From CALHVX01 sp039198065 (GTDB lineage Bacteria > Pseudomonadota > Gammaproteobacteria > Pseudomonadales > Azotimanducaceae): a stretch of DNA of 64,000 bases. How positions within the stretch are numbered: the stretch's first letter is position 1; every line of letters begins with the position of its first letter. The stretch covers positions 123,965 through 187,964 of the forward strand of contig JBCCTU010000007.1 in assembly GCA_039198065.1 (NCBI GenBank). Direction: 5' to 3'. A model generated the notes under the pieces. That model was not told the DNA's origin. It was given only the letters and a program-made list of their open reading frames with translations, and ran no database searches. This document shows, piece by piece, positions 17,847-26,580 of the stretch. The translations under genes were made by a program, and so were the position numbers.

Positions 17847-18853
17847 GCCGCGCTGGCGCTGACCCCTCTCTCGCATGCGTGCAGCCGATTCCGCCCTTGG
17901 CGTTTGGCTTCGTAGAGTGCGTCGTCAGCGCGCTTATACAACCCGTCTCGGGTTTCACCGGCGCGATACTCGGCCAGGCCAAAGGAGGCAGTCACCGTGA
18001 ACCGTGGAGAACCGTCGCTGGCGTCATTGTCCAGTTCTGAAATCGCAACCCGAAGGCGCTCCGCCAGTGCACGACCTTGCGTGAGGTTCGAGAGAGCGGT
18101 AACCACCACAAACTCTTCCCCACCAGCGCGGAAACAGGCATCCCCGGGCCGAATGTTGGCCTTGATTGTTGTCGCGACATCACGCAGCACCGCATCACCC
18201 ACTTTGTGCCCGTATCGGTCGTTGATCGACTTGAAGTGGTCCAGATCGAGCATGACAAGGACGAAAGGCTGGTCGCCTCCCTGGGCCTGGCTGATCATCT
18301 GATCCAGGGTCGCATCCAGCGCGCGCCGATTGCTGGCGCCGGTGAGCGGATCGGTAAGCGTGATGGCGTGCAACTCGCGGCGCTGCGCCGCCGTCAACGT
18401 CGCAAAGGCCACCGACAAGCAGATCGTCACCGCGAGCGAAATCAGAAAGACCGCTACGTCCCCGAACTGTCGCCCATCGAGAACCACTGGAAAAACCAGT
18501 GCTATAGCAAGTACTGCTGTCAGCGCAGCTTCCCTGGGCTTTAAAAGATAGAAGAGCGCGACGATTGCCGGATACATCCAGACAATCTGGGCGCCACCCT
18601 TAATGCGGACCGACACGACCGCCGTGACGATGGCAACAACCGCCATACAGGCGCTGGGAACTCGCACCGAGCCCTTGATGTAAACGAAGCTGACAATGCT
18701 CAGGAAGCAGAGCACTGCAAGCAGATTGACCACAGCAACTGCGTAGCTACCCTCCAACAGGCGATAGATTGCCATCGGTCCAATGCCTAGGACGCCCGAA
18801 AGGGCGAGCAGCACCGGCGGCTGTTCTTCCAAGGTGAGCTTACGGAGTTTCAC
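17843..18853 (-). CDS. Membrane diguanylate cyclase (GGDEF domain)
   Basis: A 336-residue protein. The N-terminal half has about five or six hydrophobic helices. From about residue 165 a GGDEF domain begins (LTDPLTGASNRRAL, LDLDHFKSINDRYGHKVGD), with the active-site variant GGEEF, which is catalytically competent in the family. An RPGD inhibitory site lies five residues before it, so c-di-GMP product inhibition is expected. It makes c-di-GMP at the inner membrane. The signal sensed by the membrane region is unknown. Confidence 0.93.
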   Translation of the reverse strand: MKLRKLTLEEQPPVLLALSGVLGIGPMAIYRLLEGSYAVAVVNLLAVLCFLSIVSFVYIKGSVRVPSACMAVVAIVTAVVSVRIKGGAQIVWMYPAIVALFYLLKPREAALTAVLAIALVFPVVLDGRQFGDVAVFLISLAVTICLSVAFATLTAAQRRELHAITLTDPLTGASNRRALDATLDQMISQAQGGDQPFVLVMLDLDHFKSINDRYGHKVGDAVLRDVATTIKANIRPGDACFRAGGEEFVVVTALSNLTQGRALAERLRVAISELDNDASDGSPRFTVTASFGLAEYRAGETRDGLYKRADDALYEAKRQGRNRLHACERGVSASAA

Positions 18854-19240
18854 AGCACAGTTATCGGCAGATCTGACTACCTCTGTAACCTAGACTCCTC
18901 ACGCGCACCCTGCTGGGAGTAGTCCACAAAAGCCCTCCGGAGTTCGCCTGACCTCTAGAACGGGCCTGTGTTCGTTAGATGGGTCTAGCACGCTCCAGGG
19001 TGCCTCGAAACCTAGTCCGGATCGATGGCCAGAAAATGTACCCGGTCACGGCTCAGCTGTGGTGAAGAGACTATCCAACTCAAGCGAGGGCGGGCATAGG
19101 TTGACCAGGAGCGGAGTCTTACGGTAGACCATGCGGCCGCAGCGCATGGGGTTCACCGACATGATCCCCATTCAAACTGGTTTGCCATCGAGGACGGCCC
19201 GCTTGTCTAAGCAGTCCACTTGCAGGCTTCGTGCCCTGCC
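18854..19240. other. Intergenic region with no supported gene
   Basis: About 390 bp between two minus-strand genes. Only very short open frames occur, none with a recognisable product. I see no tRNA, clear terminator or repeat. It probably contains the promoter of the diguanylate cyclase gene at its left end. Confidence 0.45.
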
Positions 19241-19906
19241 TTAGCCTAGGGCCGCGGTTCGCTGGCTGATTTCTACCAGCCGCCGTCTCAATAGCCCAAA
19301 CCCAGCTAGACCTGTCAAAAACAACCAGGCCGTCCCGGGAAGCGGAACCGCGGACATAACCGGAGGCACAACGTCTCCTCCACGCAGTGTCGTAAAGCCC
19401 TCAGCGATTACTGCGAATGTAGAGTCAAAGACCGCGAAGGGCTGAGAGCCCGGATCGTCACCGCCCGCATCCCATTCGAAAAGTGCGAAGAAGCCGCCAA
19501 GTTCAGTATCGAAAGGTATCGGATCAGTGCCTGCAAAGAAGGAGTCGTAATTGACCTCTCCGTCTGCCGAAAGACCCGGATCGATTCGTAGAGCTACAGG
19601 GTCCCATAAATTGTCGAATGCGTCTGTTTCAATAGGATCTGACGAGGCGCTAGTGGAACAAGGTTCAAAAGAGTCACAGATCGACACGTAGTTACTATCG
19701 AGAGGGAAAAGGACAGAGAAGTTCTCGATCGGATCAGCGGTTGGATCGTCGTTAGTAACCCAATAGTCGTAGCGCCATATTTCGTTACCGGCCGTGTTTG
19801 AGGGCCCAACGAACGTGGCTTCGTACTCGACCTTGGCCGCGTGAGCGTTGCCTGAACACAGCGCTAGGGCAGCAAGCAGTGCCGCCAAACTCTTTGGGTA
19901 CTTCAT
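19241..19906 (-). CDS. PEP-CTERM-like secreted protein (VPLPGTAWLF sorting signal)
   Basis: A 221-residue protein. The N-terminal signal peptide (MKYPKSLAALLAALALCSGNAHA) precedes a beta-rich, Asp/Phe-rich domain with a Cys pair near CDSFEPC. The C-terminus is a sorting signal: VPLPGTAWLF, a hydrophobic helix, then GLLRRR. This is the VPLP variant of the PEP-CTERM tag, processed by an exosortase in exopolysaccharide-producing Gram-negatives. Function unknown. The divergent TPR lipoprotein gene about 390 bp away resembles PrsT of PEP-CTERM/exopolysaccharide loci, but no exosortase gene (epsH/xrtA) is in this window. Confidence 0.82.
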   Translation of the reverse strand: MKYPKSLAALLAALALCSGNAHAAKVEYEATFVGPSNTAGNEIWRYDYWVTNDDPTADPIENFSVLFPLDSNYVSICDSFEPCSTSASSDPIETDAFDNLWDPVALRIDPGLSADGEVNYDSFFAGTDPIPFDTELGGFFALFEWDAGGDDPGSQPFAVFDSTFAVIAEGFTTLRGGDVVPPVMSAVPLPGTAWLFLTGLAGFGLLRRRLVEISQRTAALG

Positions 19907-20297
19907 AGTTCGTTATTCCTCTGTCGCTCCAGGAGCAACTACTTCGCTGATCGGTTGTTGTATGGAACTGCTGCGTCTATCCGTTGACAACGCGGAAGCC
20001 AATCGAGAGTTCGGTGTCGAGACACCTGCCTCTTACTGTCTATACGTTTTACCCCAAGAAATGAGGCCAACTGTTTTGAATCAGCTTGTAAGGAAAGTGT
20101 AATAGGAAAGTATGGTGCATTTTTTCGACGTGCAGAATGGGTTGCGGGGCGGTGCGAAGGTCTCGACTGAGGCGGGATCCCTATGACGACCTACTTGATT
20201 ACAAAAAGAACTAAGGCCTGCGTACGTTCCCATGCACTATGACTAACACCCGCGTGTCTGGACGCGCGGTTATACGTTTCGCATCAACAGACGCTGA
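19907..20297. other. Divergent intergenic region with an imperfect hairpin
   Basis: About 390 bp between the PEP-CTERM-like gene and the TPR gene. It should carry promoters for both. An imperfect inverted repeat with eight-base arms, CGCGTGTC-TG-GACGCGCG, is near 20251-20268, about 30 bp before the TPR start. It could act on mRNA or bind a protein. Nothing else is supported. Confidence 0.4.
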
Positions 20298-22592
20298 ATG
20301 ATGAGCCGACCTTTTCCTGTACTCGCTATGTCCCTCATGCTGCTTTCGGGCTGCGCGGAAGGCCCCGAGGATGCGCCTACCTATCTGGAAAGGGCGGAAA
20401 CACGGATGGCCGCAGGGGAAGTAAAGTTAGCGCTGATCGAAGCTAGAAACGCGACCCGTTTAGACCCAGAGCTCGTTCCTGCCCTAGAACTGCAGATGCA
20501 GATCTTCGAGGAACAGCGCGACCTGGTGGCGGTGAGCAACGTCATACGCAAGATCCTTCAATACAGACCGAATCACGTCGCTGCGAACCTCAGGCGTGCG
20601 GAGCTGTTGCTGCTGAGCGGCGACGATGAGTCCATCACTGAAAACATCGATCGAGTACTTCGTGCGGAGCCGAACAACACCAAGGCGCTTAACCTGCAGA
20701 TTGCGGAGCTGCTGGTCCGAGGGGAGACTTTACCTGCAGCAAGGCTCTTGGATCAGCTGCTGCGTTCGGAGCATTCGAACGGAGAGAGTTTTGTGCTGGC
20801 CGCGTCACTTGAAATGCAACGCCAAGACTTCACGCGGGCATTGGAGCAGATCGAAGCGGGGCTAGATCGCTTTCCAGTTCATGCCCCGCTGTCACTGATG
20901 CAGATACGCGTGGCCCATCAGCAAGAGCGGTTGCAAGACGTTCCCGCGATCTACAACCGAGTGATTGAACAGAACCCAGAGACGCTGGCCTACCGTGTAC
21001 AGTTCGCCGAGCACTATCTGGCGCAAGATGCTGTCGCGGCTGCGGCGCAGGTCATGCAGGCGACCGCAGCCCAATTCCCCAAAAGTGTGCAGGCAAAACT
21101 CTTCTTGGCCCGAATCGTTTCACGTGCGGATACGGACGCAGCCATTACGCTCCTCGGAGACATGGTTGCCGCCGAGCCCGAGCTGCCACAATTGCGCCTA
21201 ATGCTCGCCTCGATTTATCGAGACAGCCAGCGCTTCGGCGACGCGGCGGCGGCGTATGAGGCCATCGCCGAACAGTTCGAGGGACAGTCAGAAGCACTCG
21301 TCGCCAGGAACGCACTAGCTCGTCAGGCGCTACAGCAGCATGAATACGAGGATGCGCTGGCACACCTGAACGAAGTGCTCACAGTCGATGCCGCAAACCC
21401 TGAGTCACAGCTGCTTATGGCGCAGACGCAGCTTGCACAGAGCAACCCTAAGGCCGCAGTCCTGCACCTCAACGTGCTACTAGCGGAGAGTCCAGAGAGC
21501 GACCGCGCTTTGGTGTTGCTGGGTCAAGCGCATCTCGCTGATGATCAAGTTGCGCTGGCACAGGACGCGTTTCGTAAAGCGTTGTCTCTGAACAGCGCCA
21601 ACAGCTCCGCCGCCAAGTCGCTCGCGCTCATTGCAAACCAGCAGCGACGGTTCGCTCAGCTAGAGGAGCTGCTAAGTCCGTTCGAAGCGGATGCGGCGGA
21701 TGACGAGCTAATCCTGCAGCTGTTGCTACGTGCTCGAGTACAGAATCGAAACTGGTCAGGTGCGCTGCGCTTAGCGCAACAACCCGACGTTCGGGAACGG
21801 TTGCCTCAACTGGCCCCCTGGTACCGCGCCATGGTGGCGAGCGAACGAGGAGATCCGGCTACGGCGATTGGTTTGTTAAAGCAACTCGTGGGTCAGTTTC
21901 CTGGTTCCCGACAGATGTCTGCAGGCCTGGTTGAAACCTATATTCGGGCCGGGCAGTTAGATGATGCGATCACATTCCTTAGCAATCAATTGCAGAGCGG
22001 TGAGCAGCACGGCTACGAATTTGTAGATCTTGCACGGCTGCAGGTCCGCAATCAGCAGGTTAGTCTTGCTCTGGCAACGCTGGAAGACGGAAGCAACGCC
22101 TTCCCCGATGACGTTCCGTTGCTGGTCAGTTTCGCGGCACTGCTTGACCAGGTTGGTGACGTCCAGCGCGCCGAAAAACTCTACCAGCACATCTTGAAGC
22201 TCGCTCCGGAAACCGATGTTGCCGCAAACAATCTGGCCCTGATTTACGCCAAACAACCTAAGAAACTCGCGCAGGCGCGCTCTTTAGCCGCGCGATTTGA
22301 GTCATCCGAGCAACCGTTCTTCCTCGATACGCTCGGTTGGATCTGTGTTCTTGAAGATGATCTCGACTGTGGGCTTTCAGTACTAAAACGAGCTGTCGAG
22401 CTGGAAAGCGATCAAGCAGAGCTTCAGTACCATCTGGGTGTTGCCTACCAGCGAGCAGCTCAGCCTGAGATGGCGGTACTGCATTTTCGTCGATCCGCGC
22501 GGCTTGTGGAGGCTGGTTCAGAGTTCGAGGATCAGGAGCAACTCTTTGCTGCGCTTGAAACAATCGGCAGGCGGTCAAATTCCGTGGACTAG
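20298..22592 (+). CDS. Large TPR-repeat lipoprotein, PrsT-like
   Basis: A 764-residue protein. A lipoprotein signal with lipobox LLSGC near residue 19 is followed by an almost unbroken array of 34-residue TPR-type helices covering residues about 28-755. Typical units are ALIEARNATRLDPELVPAL and ALAHLNEVLTVDAANPESQLLMAQTQL. The layout and length match the PrsT family, found with PEP-CTERM and exopolysaccharide export genes, although PrsT proteins are often nearer 900 residues. It is probably periplasmic and membrane-anchored, acting as a scaffold. A tandem ATG ATG start makes the first or second Met possible. Confidence 0.75.
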   Translation: MMSRPFPVLAMSLMLLSGCAEGPEDAPTYLERAETRMAAGEVKLALIEARNATRLDPELVPALELQMQIFEEQRDLVAVSNVIRKILQYRPNHVAANLRRAELLLLSGDDESITENIDRVLRAEPNNTKALNLQIAELLVRGETLPAARLLDQLLRSEHSNGESFVLAASLEMQRQDFTRALEQIEAGLDRFPVHAPLSLMQIRVAHQQERLQDVPAIYNRVIEQNPETLAYRVQFAEHYLAQDAVAAAAQVMQATAAQFPKSVQAKLFLARIVSRADTDAAITLLGDMVAAEPELPQLRLMLASIYRDSQRFGDAAAAYEAIAEQFEGQSEALVARNALARQALQQHEYEDALAHLNEVLTVDAANPESQLLMAQTQLAQSNPKAAVLHLNVLLAESPESDRALVLLGQAHLADDQVALAQDAFRKALSLNSANSSAAKSLALIANQQRRFAQLEELLSPFEADAADDELILQLLLRARVQNRNWSGALRLAQQPDVRERLPQLAPWYRAMVASERGDPATAIGLLKQLVGQFPGSRQMSAGLVETYIRAGQLDDAITFLSNQLQSGEQHGYEFVDLARLQVRNQQVSLALATLEDGSNAFPDDVPLLVSFAALLDQVGDVQRAEKLYQHILKLAPETDVAANNLALIYAKQPKKLAQARSLAARFESSEQPFFLDTLGWICVLEDDLDCGLSVLKRAVELESDQAELQYHLGVAYQRAAQPEMAVLHFRRSARLVEAGSEFEDQEQLFAALETIGRRSNSVD

Positions 22593-23379
22593 CACTGGCT
22601 CCGCTCTGGCAAGACCACTTAATCATCCCAGTGTCCTTAAGCGAGCCGACCGCACATAGCTGACACAAAAGCTGCCGCTACTTTCCGGTGGGTCTACACC
22701 TTCAACAGCCGAGCAACATCTATTCTGTACGTTTATTTTGACAGTTATCACTCGAAGGTACGTACCGCTTTTTTTCCACTTACCATTTTTTGGTGCGCGA
22801 AAACAGAAACGCCGGCAAATCGAAATCAAGGCGCCTAGTTAAGAAAAGCCCTGCCAACATGGTACGGCAAGTGCTTCGTCACTTTGCCGTCTATTAAGAA
22901 TTTCGGTAGCGGCCTCTGCCGAGAGCGTTTCAGCAACTCTTGCGCCCTTTTGTAGTCACCCCGCTTAACTGCAGCCATCGAAACTCGCAAAGCACGATTC
23001 GGCACTTTTCGAGATCGTCTTTCTGGCGATCACCTACGAGTTGGAGGAAATACGGGTGAGGCGCGCTTCTAGAAACCATCGATCTGTCGCAGAAGTCTTA
23101 GCCGGTATAGCGGCACTTTCGGTTCCGGTAACACCGCGGTGAAGAGCATCAGGACGCGTCTACATCCTTCTGCGGAAGACGTCATGCAAGAGACACTTAG
23201 AAAATAGGCGCGTCTATTTCGGTTCCGTCCTTCTCTCTTGGGCTGCGCCGCCGCATTCGTTTAGGCCGCTAGAACTCCAAACACGTCTAGCCAACGCATG
23301 ACGACCCGTATCGTCCCAACGCCGAACATAAGTCGAGCTACTGAGTTGCCTGGCTTCTCCGGACCAGTTGTAGTTTGAG
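22593..23379. other. Gene-free decayed region
   Basis: Almost 790 bp with no credible gene on either strand. Stop codons are frequent in all frames and the sequence looks less GC-rich than its surroundings. It adjoins the decayed IS3-family remnant, so it may be old accessory DNA. No terminator or clear repeat was identified. Confidence 0.45.
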
Positions 23380-24170
23380 TTAGCGGTTAGGCTGCGCCTC
23401 ACATAGCTGGTTGATGAACTCATCCAGCGTCCTTTGGCATAGGCTAGCGTGTGGTCGAACCTCGTTGTACTCTCGAAGCTTGTCTTCAATGAATACCCCT
23501 GCCTCTGCTTGACTTCTGGTCCACTCCAGATTCAGGCATTCGTCTCTGGACTTGCGGTTGAAACATTTCTCCAGGCCATTCTGCCAGAGCGTACCGGGGG
23601 CTATGAAAGCTGTTTCGACGCCATGTTTCGCTAGCCATCTTAAGATGGCTCGCGAGACGGACTCCGGGCCGTTGCCCGAGCGCATAGGGCGCAGCTTGCC
23701 CCTTCGCGCGTATACTCATCGATTATCGAAAATCTCTTCGGTTGCGCCCCGTTGTCGTAGCGATCGAGGACAAAATCGTACGCCCAGAGTCGTTTGGGCC
23801 CCTTCCGGCAGAGGCCGAGGTCTTGCGGGTTCTGAACGTCGCCTGCGGCGTTTCTTCGGCACTTGCAGCCCCGCCGTTGCCAGAGGTGGTAGGCACGATC
23901 CAGACTCATCTCGAAGCCTTCTCGTTAAAGCAGAACCTGGATCCGTCGATAGCCCCACCACGGATATAGACCGAAGAGCCGTCGCATGGCCTTCAACACG
24001 GGAGCGTTCTTCTCGAGGAGGCGAAAGGTGCACTTTAGCGCTGTTCGCGCAACCGAGAGCAGGGCCCAAGCTCCGCGAGCGGCGTCTTCACGGCCTCTGC
24101 GACCGTGCTTTGATCGCACTCCCGCAGGATACGGACCATCAGGTCCTCGCTGTATCTCCCTTTGACTATA
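23380..24170 (-). pseudogene. IS3-family transposase remnant (OrfA and OrfB fragments)
   Basis: Minus-strand fragments of an IS3-type transposase lie in different frames. Near 24165-24060 is an OrfA start-like piece (GRYSEDLMVRILREC). Near 24060-23930 is the OrfB N-terminal part (LLEKNAPVLKAMRRLFGLYPWWGYRRIQVLL). Near 23870-23700 is a catalytic core piece (RLWAYDFVLDRYDNGAQPKRFSIIDEYTRE, where W.-.DF-.-D should read WA-DFV.D). The 3' part is at 23685-23380 (NGPESVSRAILRWLAKHGVETAFIAPGTLWQNGLEK ... EYNEVRPHASL). Several frameshifts and lost consensus residues mean it cannot make active transposase. I could not fix terminal inverted repeats or a target duplication. Confidence 0.85.
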
Positions 24171-24284
24171 GCCCTACCCGACGGCCATCCTCTCAACTGT
24201 ACCGTCGCCTGAAAATCCTCAGGCGGGTCGCTTCCACAACCTGGCTTTCTGTGGTGTAAACTTGTTCAAAACTGAGGGCACCCG

Positions 24285-24548
24285 ATGAAGCCAGAAATTC
24301 ACCCCGAGTACAGAAAGGTTCTGTTTCACGACACAACGGCTGATGCGTACTTTCTGATTCGCTCGACCGTGGAGACGGAGCGCACAGCCGACTATGAAGG
24401 GGCAACTTACCCCTACGTGACGATCGACGTATCGAGCGCTTCGCACCCGTTCTACACCGGCAAGCAGCGCATCTCACAGACCGATGGACGCATCGCTAAG
24501 TTTAACAAGCGATTCAATAGAGGCGCGAAGCCGACAGAAGCGGGTTGA
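24285..24548 (+). CDS. rpmE2: 50S ribosomal protein L31, type B (zinc-free)
   Basis: An 87-residue protein with the L31 type B signature: MKPEIHPEYRKVLFHDTTADAYF at the start, DVSSASHPFYTGKQR in the middle and GRIAKFNKRF near the end. It lacks the CxxC zinc ligands of type A L31. In many bacteria this paralog replaces the zinc form under zinc limitation, often under Zur. I could not recognise a good Zur box upstream. It lies between the IS remnant and tRNA-Pro. Confidence 0.93.
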   Translation: MKPEIHPEYRKVLFHDTTADAYFLIRSTVETERTADYEGATYPYVTIDVSSASHPFYTGKQRISQTDGRIAKFNKRFNRGAKPTEAG

Positions 24549-24751
24549 TCCGGTTCCCCCGCGTGCGCCTGTGCGCGTCGACTTCGAAGAAGCCGGACCC
24601 AGGCATCCGCAACTCGTGCGGAGCTTGGTTTTTTGGTTGGGAGTCGGGACGGCAGACGAGGCCGCGAAGACGTAGTCAGGCGAAGCACCGCTTCGCCAGC
24701 GGACTCGGTGTCTTTGATGTTGCGCGAAGCGGACTGCAGGCCCTCAGGAAA

Positions 24752-24831
<80 letters not shown>

Positions 24832-24899
24832 GGCAGAATGCAATCGTAGCGACTTTCGACCTCTACTGCACCATCGCAGAACGGATGTCCTAACCCAGA

Positions 24900-25769
24900 A
24901 TGAGCCTCGCATCCATCCACCGCTACCCGGTTAAGTCGCTGCAGGGCGAGTCCTTAGGCGAATCCGCCCTGTTGCCGAACGGCGTTGCTGGAGACCGCTG
25001 CTGGGCGGTCCGTGACGAGGCCCGGGGTGGCATACGAGGGGCCAAGGTACTGCACGAGCTCATGCACTTTGCCGCCGCCTACGATGCGAACGCGAACGTT
25101 GCCATGGCCGCCGGCGTCGGTCGTGTGCTGAACGCGACGATCACTCTACCGAACGGTGAGACCTACCGATCCAACGATCCAAACATCAATGAGACCCTGA
25201 GCGCCGCTCTCGATCACCCAGTAACGCTCTGGCCGTTACAGCCTGCGCATGATGAAGATCACTACCGCCGCGGTGCACCGATACTGAGCGATCCCGAGCA
25301 GGAGTTTCGACGCCTATTCGCTCGCGGTGATGACCTTCCGTTACCGGATTTATCGGTGTTCCCGCCCGAACTCGCCGAATTCGAATCACCGCCGGGAACC
25401 TACTTCGACGCCTATCCCATTCTGTTGTGCACCACGGGAAGTCTGGCTCGCGTGCAACAGGCGCACGCTGGGGTCGATGATCAGGTCGCAATCGACATGC
25501 GACGCTTCCGGCCAAACCTCGTGATTGAGACCGATGACGACGAACGACAGTTTGCAGGCCGGCGCGCTCGACTAGGTGCGTGCGAGCTCAAGTTCGAAAT
25601 CCCATGCCCGCGCTGCATCATGACCACCCTGCCCTTCGCCGACCTCGACAAAGACCCAAAGATCATGCGTACGCTCGTGACGGGGTTCGGAGGTGACTTC
25701 GGAATCTACGCGTCGGTCGCCGTGCCTGGCGACGTGCGTGTGGGTGATGAACTGGTGTGGCTCGACTGA
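24900..25769 (+). CDS. MOSC-domain protein
   Basis: A 289-residue protein with an N-terminal MOSC beta-barrel (LASIHRYPVKSLQGESL, GVAGDRCWAVRD) and a C-terminal MOSC domain with the conserved Cys in EIPCPRCIMTTL, then RTLVTGFGGDFGIYASV. The family binds molybdenum cofactor and includes N-hydroxylated-compound reductases such as YcbX/YiiM, which usually work with a redox partner. No fused ferredoxin is present. It starts at an ATG about 70 bp from the tRNA-Pro gene. The substrate cannot be assigned. Confidence 0.87.
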   Translation: MSLASIHRYPVKSLQGESLGESALLPNGVAGDRCWAVRDEARGGIRGAKVLHELMHFAAAYDANANVAMAAGVGRVLNATITLPNGETYRSNDPNINETLSAALDHPVTLWPLQPAHDEDHYRRGAPILSDPEQEFRRLFARGDDLPLPDLSVFPPELAEFESPPGTYFDAYPILLCTTGSLARVQQAHAGVDDQVAIDMRRFRPNLVIETDDDERQFAGRRARLGACELKFEIPCPRCIMTTLPFADLDKDPKIMRTLVTGFGGDFGIYASVAVPGDVRVGDELVWLD

Positions 25770-25798
25770 CGATTACCAGCTGAGCGGCTAGATCGATC

Positions 25799-26155
25799 TC
25801 AGGCCTTCAAGACCTTAAGGACGTCCTCTAACTCGACGATCATCTGCTTTACCAGCAGCCGGAACTGCGTCTGATCTTCCTTTGCGTCATCGCCCTCAAG
25901 TCGCTGACGCGCACCGCCAATGGTGAACCCCTGGTCGTAGAGCAGCGCGCGGATCTGACGGATAACAATCACGTCCTGACGCTGGTAGTACCGTCGATTG
26001 CCGCGCCGTTTGACGGGCTTGAGCTGTGGAAACTCCTGCTCCCAATAGCGCAACACGTGAGGCTTCACGTCGCAGAGGGATGACACTTCACCGATGGTGA
26101 AGTAGCGCTTCCCGGGGATCGGCGGTAGCTCGCTATTCTGACCGGGATCCAGCAT
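25799..26155 (-). CDS. MerR-family regulator downstream of ihfA
   Basis: A 118-residue protein with a MerR helix-turn-helix: KRYFTIGEVSSLCDVKPHVLRYWEQEFPQLKPVKRRGNRRYYQRQDV, then a helical tail. It lacks a Cys-based metal site. A MerR-like gene immediately after ihfA is a conserved gammaproteobacterial arrangement. Its start overlaps the ihfA end by about 23 bp, so translation is probably coupled. Target unknown. Confidence 0.9.
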   Translation of the reverse strand: MLDPGQNSELPPIPGKRYFTIGEVSSLCDVKPHVLRYWEQEFPQLKPVKRRGNRRYYQRQDVIVIRQIRALLYDQGFTIGGARQRLEGDDAKEDQTQFRLLVKQMIVELEDVLKVLKA

Positions 26156-26438
26156 ATGCCTCTACTCGTGCTTTCAGCTTCTGGCCCGGACGAAAAGTGA
26201 CCACGCGTCGAGCGCTGATCGGAATTTCTTCGCCGGTCTTTGGATTGCGTCCAGGACGCTCGTTCTTCTCTCTCAGATCGAAGTTGCCGAAGCCCGACAG
26301 CTTTACCTGCTCGTTCTGTTCGAGTTCCGTGCCGATTTCGTCGAAGAACATTTCGACAATTTCCTTGGCTTCGCGCTTGTTAAGACCGAGCTCGTCGAAC
26401 AGTCGATCGGCCATCTGCGCTTTCGTTAAGGCGCTCAT
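26133..26438 (-). CDS. ihfA: Integration host factor subunit alpha
   Basis: A 101-residue HU/IHF-family protein: MSALTKAQMADRLFDELGLNKREAKEIVEMFF, then VKLSGFGNFDLREKNERPGRNPKTGEEIPISARRVVTF, including the DNA-intercalating RPGRNPKTGE loop. The start at 26438 has GGAGGA upstream; the frame's extension to 26534 is not family-like. With IhfB (not in the window) it bends DNA. It lies about 140 bp downstream of pheT. Confidence 0.97.
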   Translation of the reverse strand: MSALTKAQMADRLFDELGLNKREAKEIVEMFFDEIGTELEQNEQVKLSGFGNFDLREKNERPGRNPKTGEEIPISARRVVTFRPGQKLKARVEAYAGSRSE

Positions 26439-26580
26439 CCAGGTCCTCCTACCGATCGAGAGTGTGCCGCAGACGTTGTCAGTTTTGTAGTCGAACAATC
26501 GGCTCGGGCTATCGTTTTTCACGATCAGATCCACGGCAACGATTCGCTTATACCGCTTGCATTTTCACGGGTTCGTCGAT

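Noticed and set aside
20251..20268. Hairpin before the TPR gene as a transcription terminator
   Set aside because: The stem has a mismatch and no T tract follows, and its place just before a start codon does not fit termination of an upstream gene.
24193..24477. Minus-strand frame overlapping L31 as an intact IS OrfA
   Set aside because: No transposase helix-turn-helix is seen in it, and the OrfA-like motif is actually in another frame at about 24165-24060.
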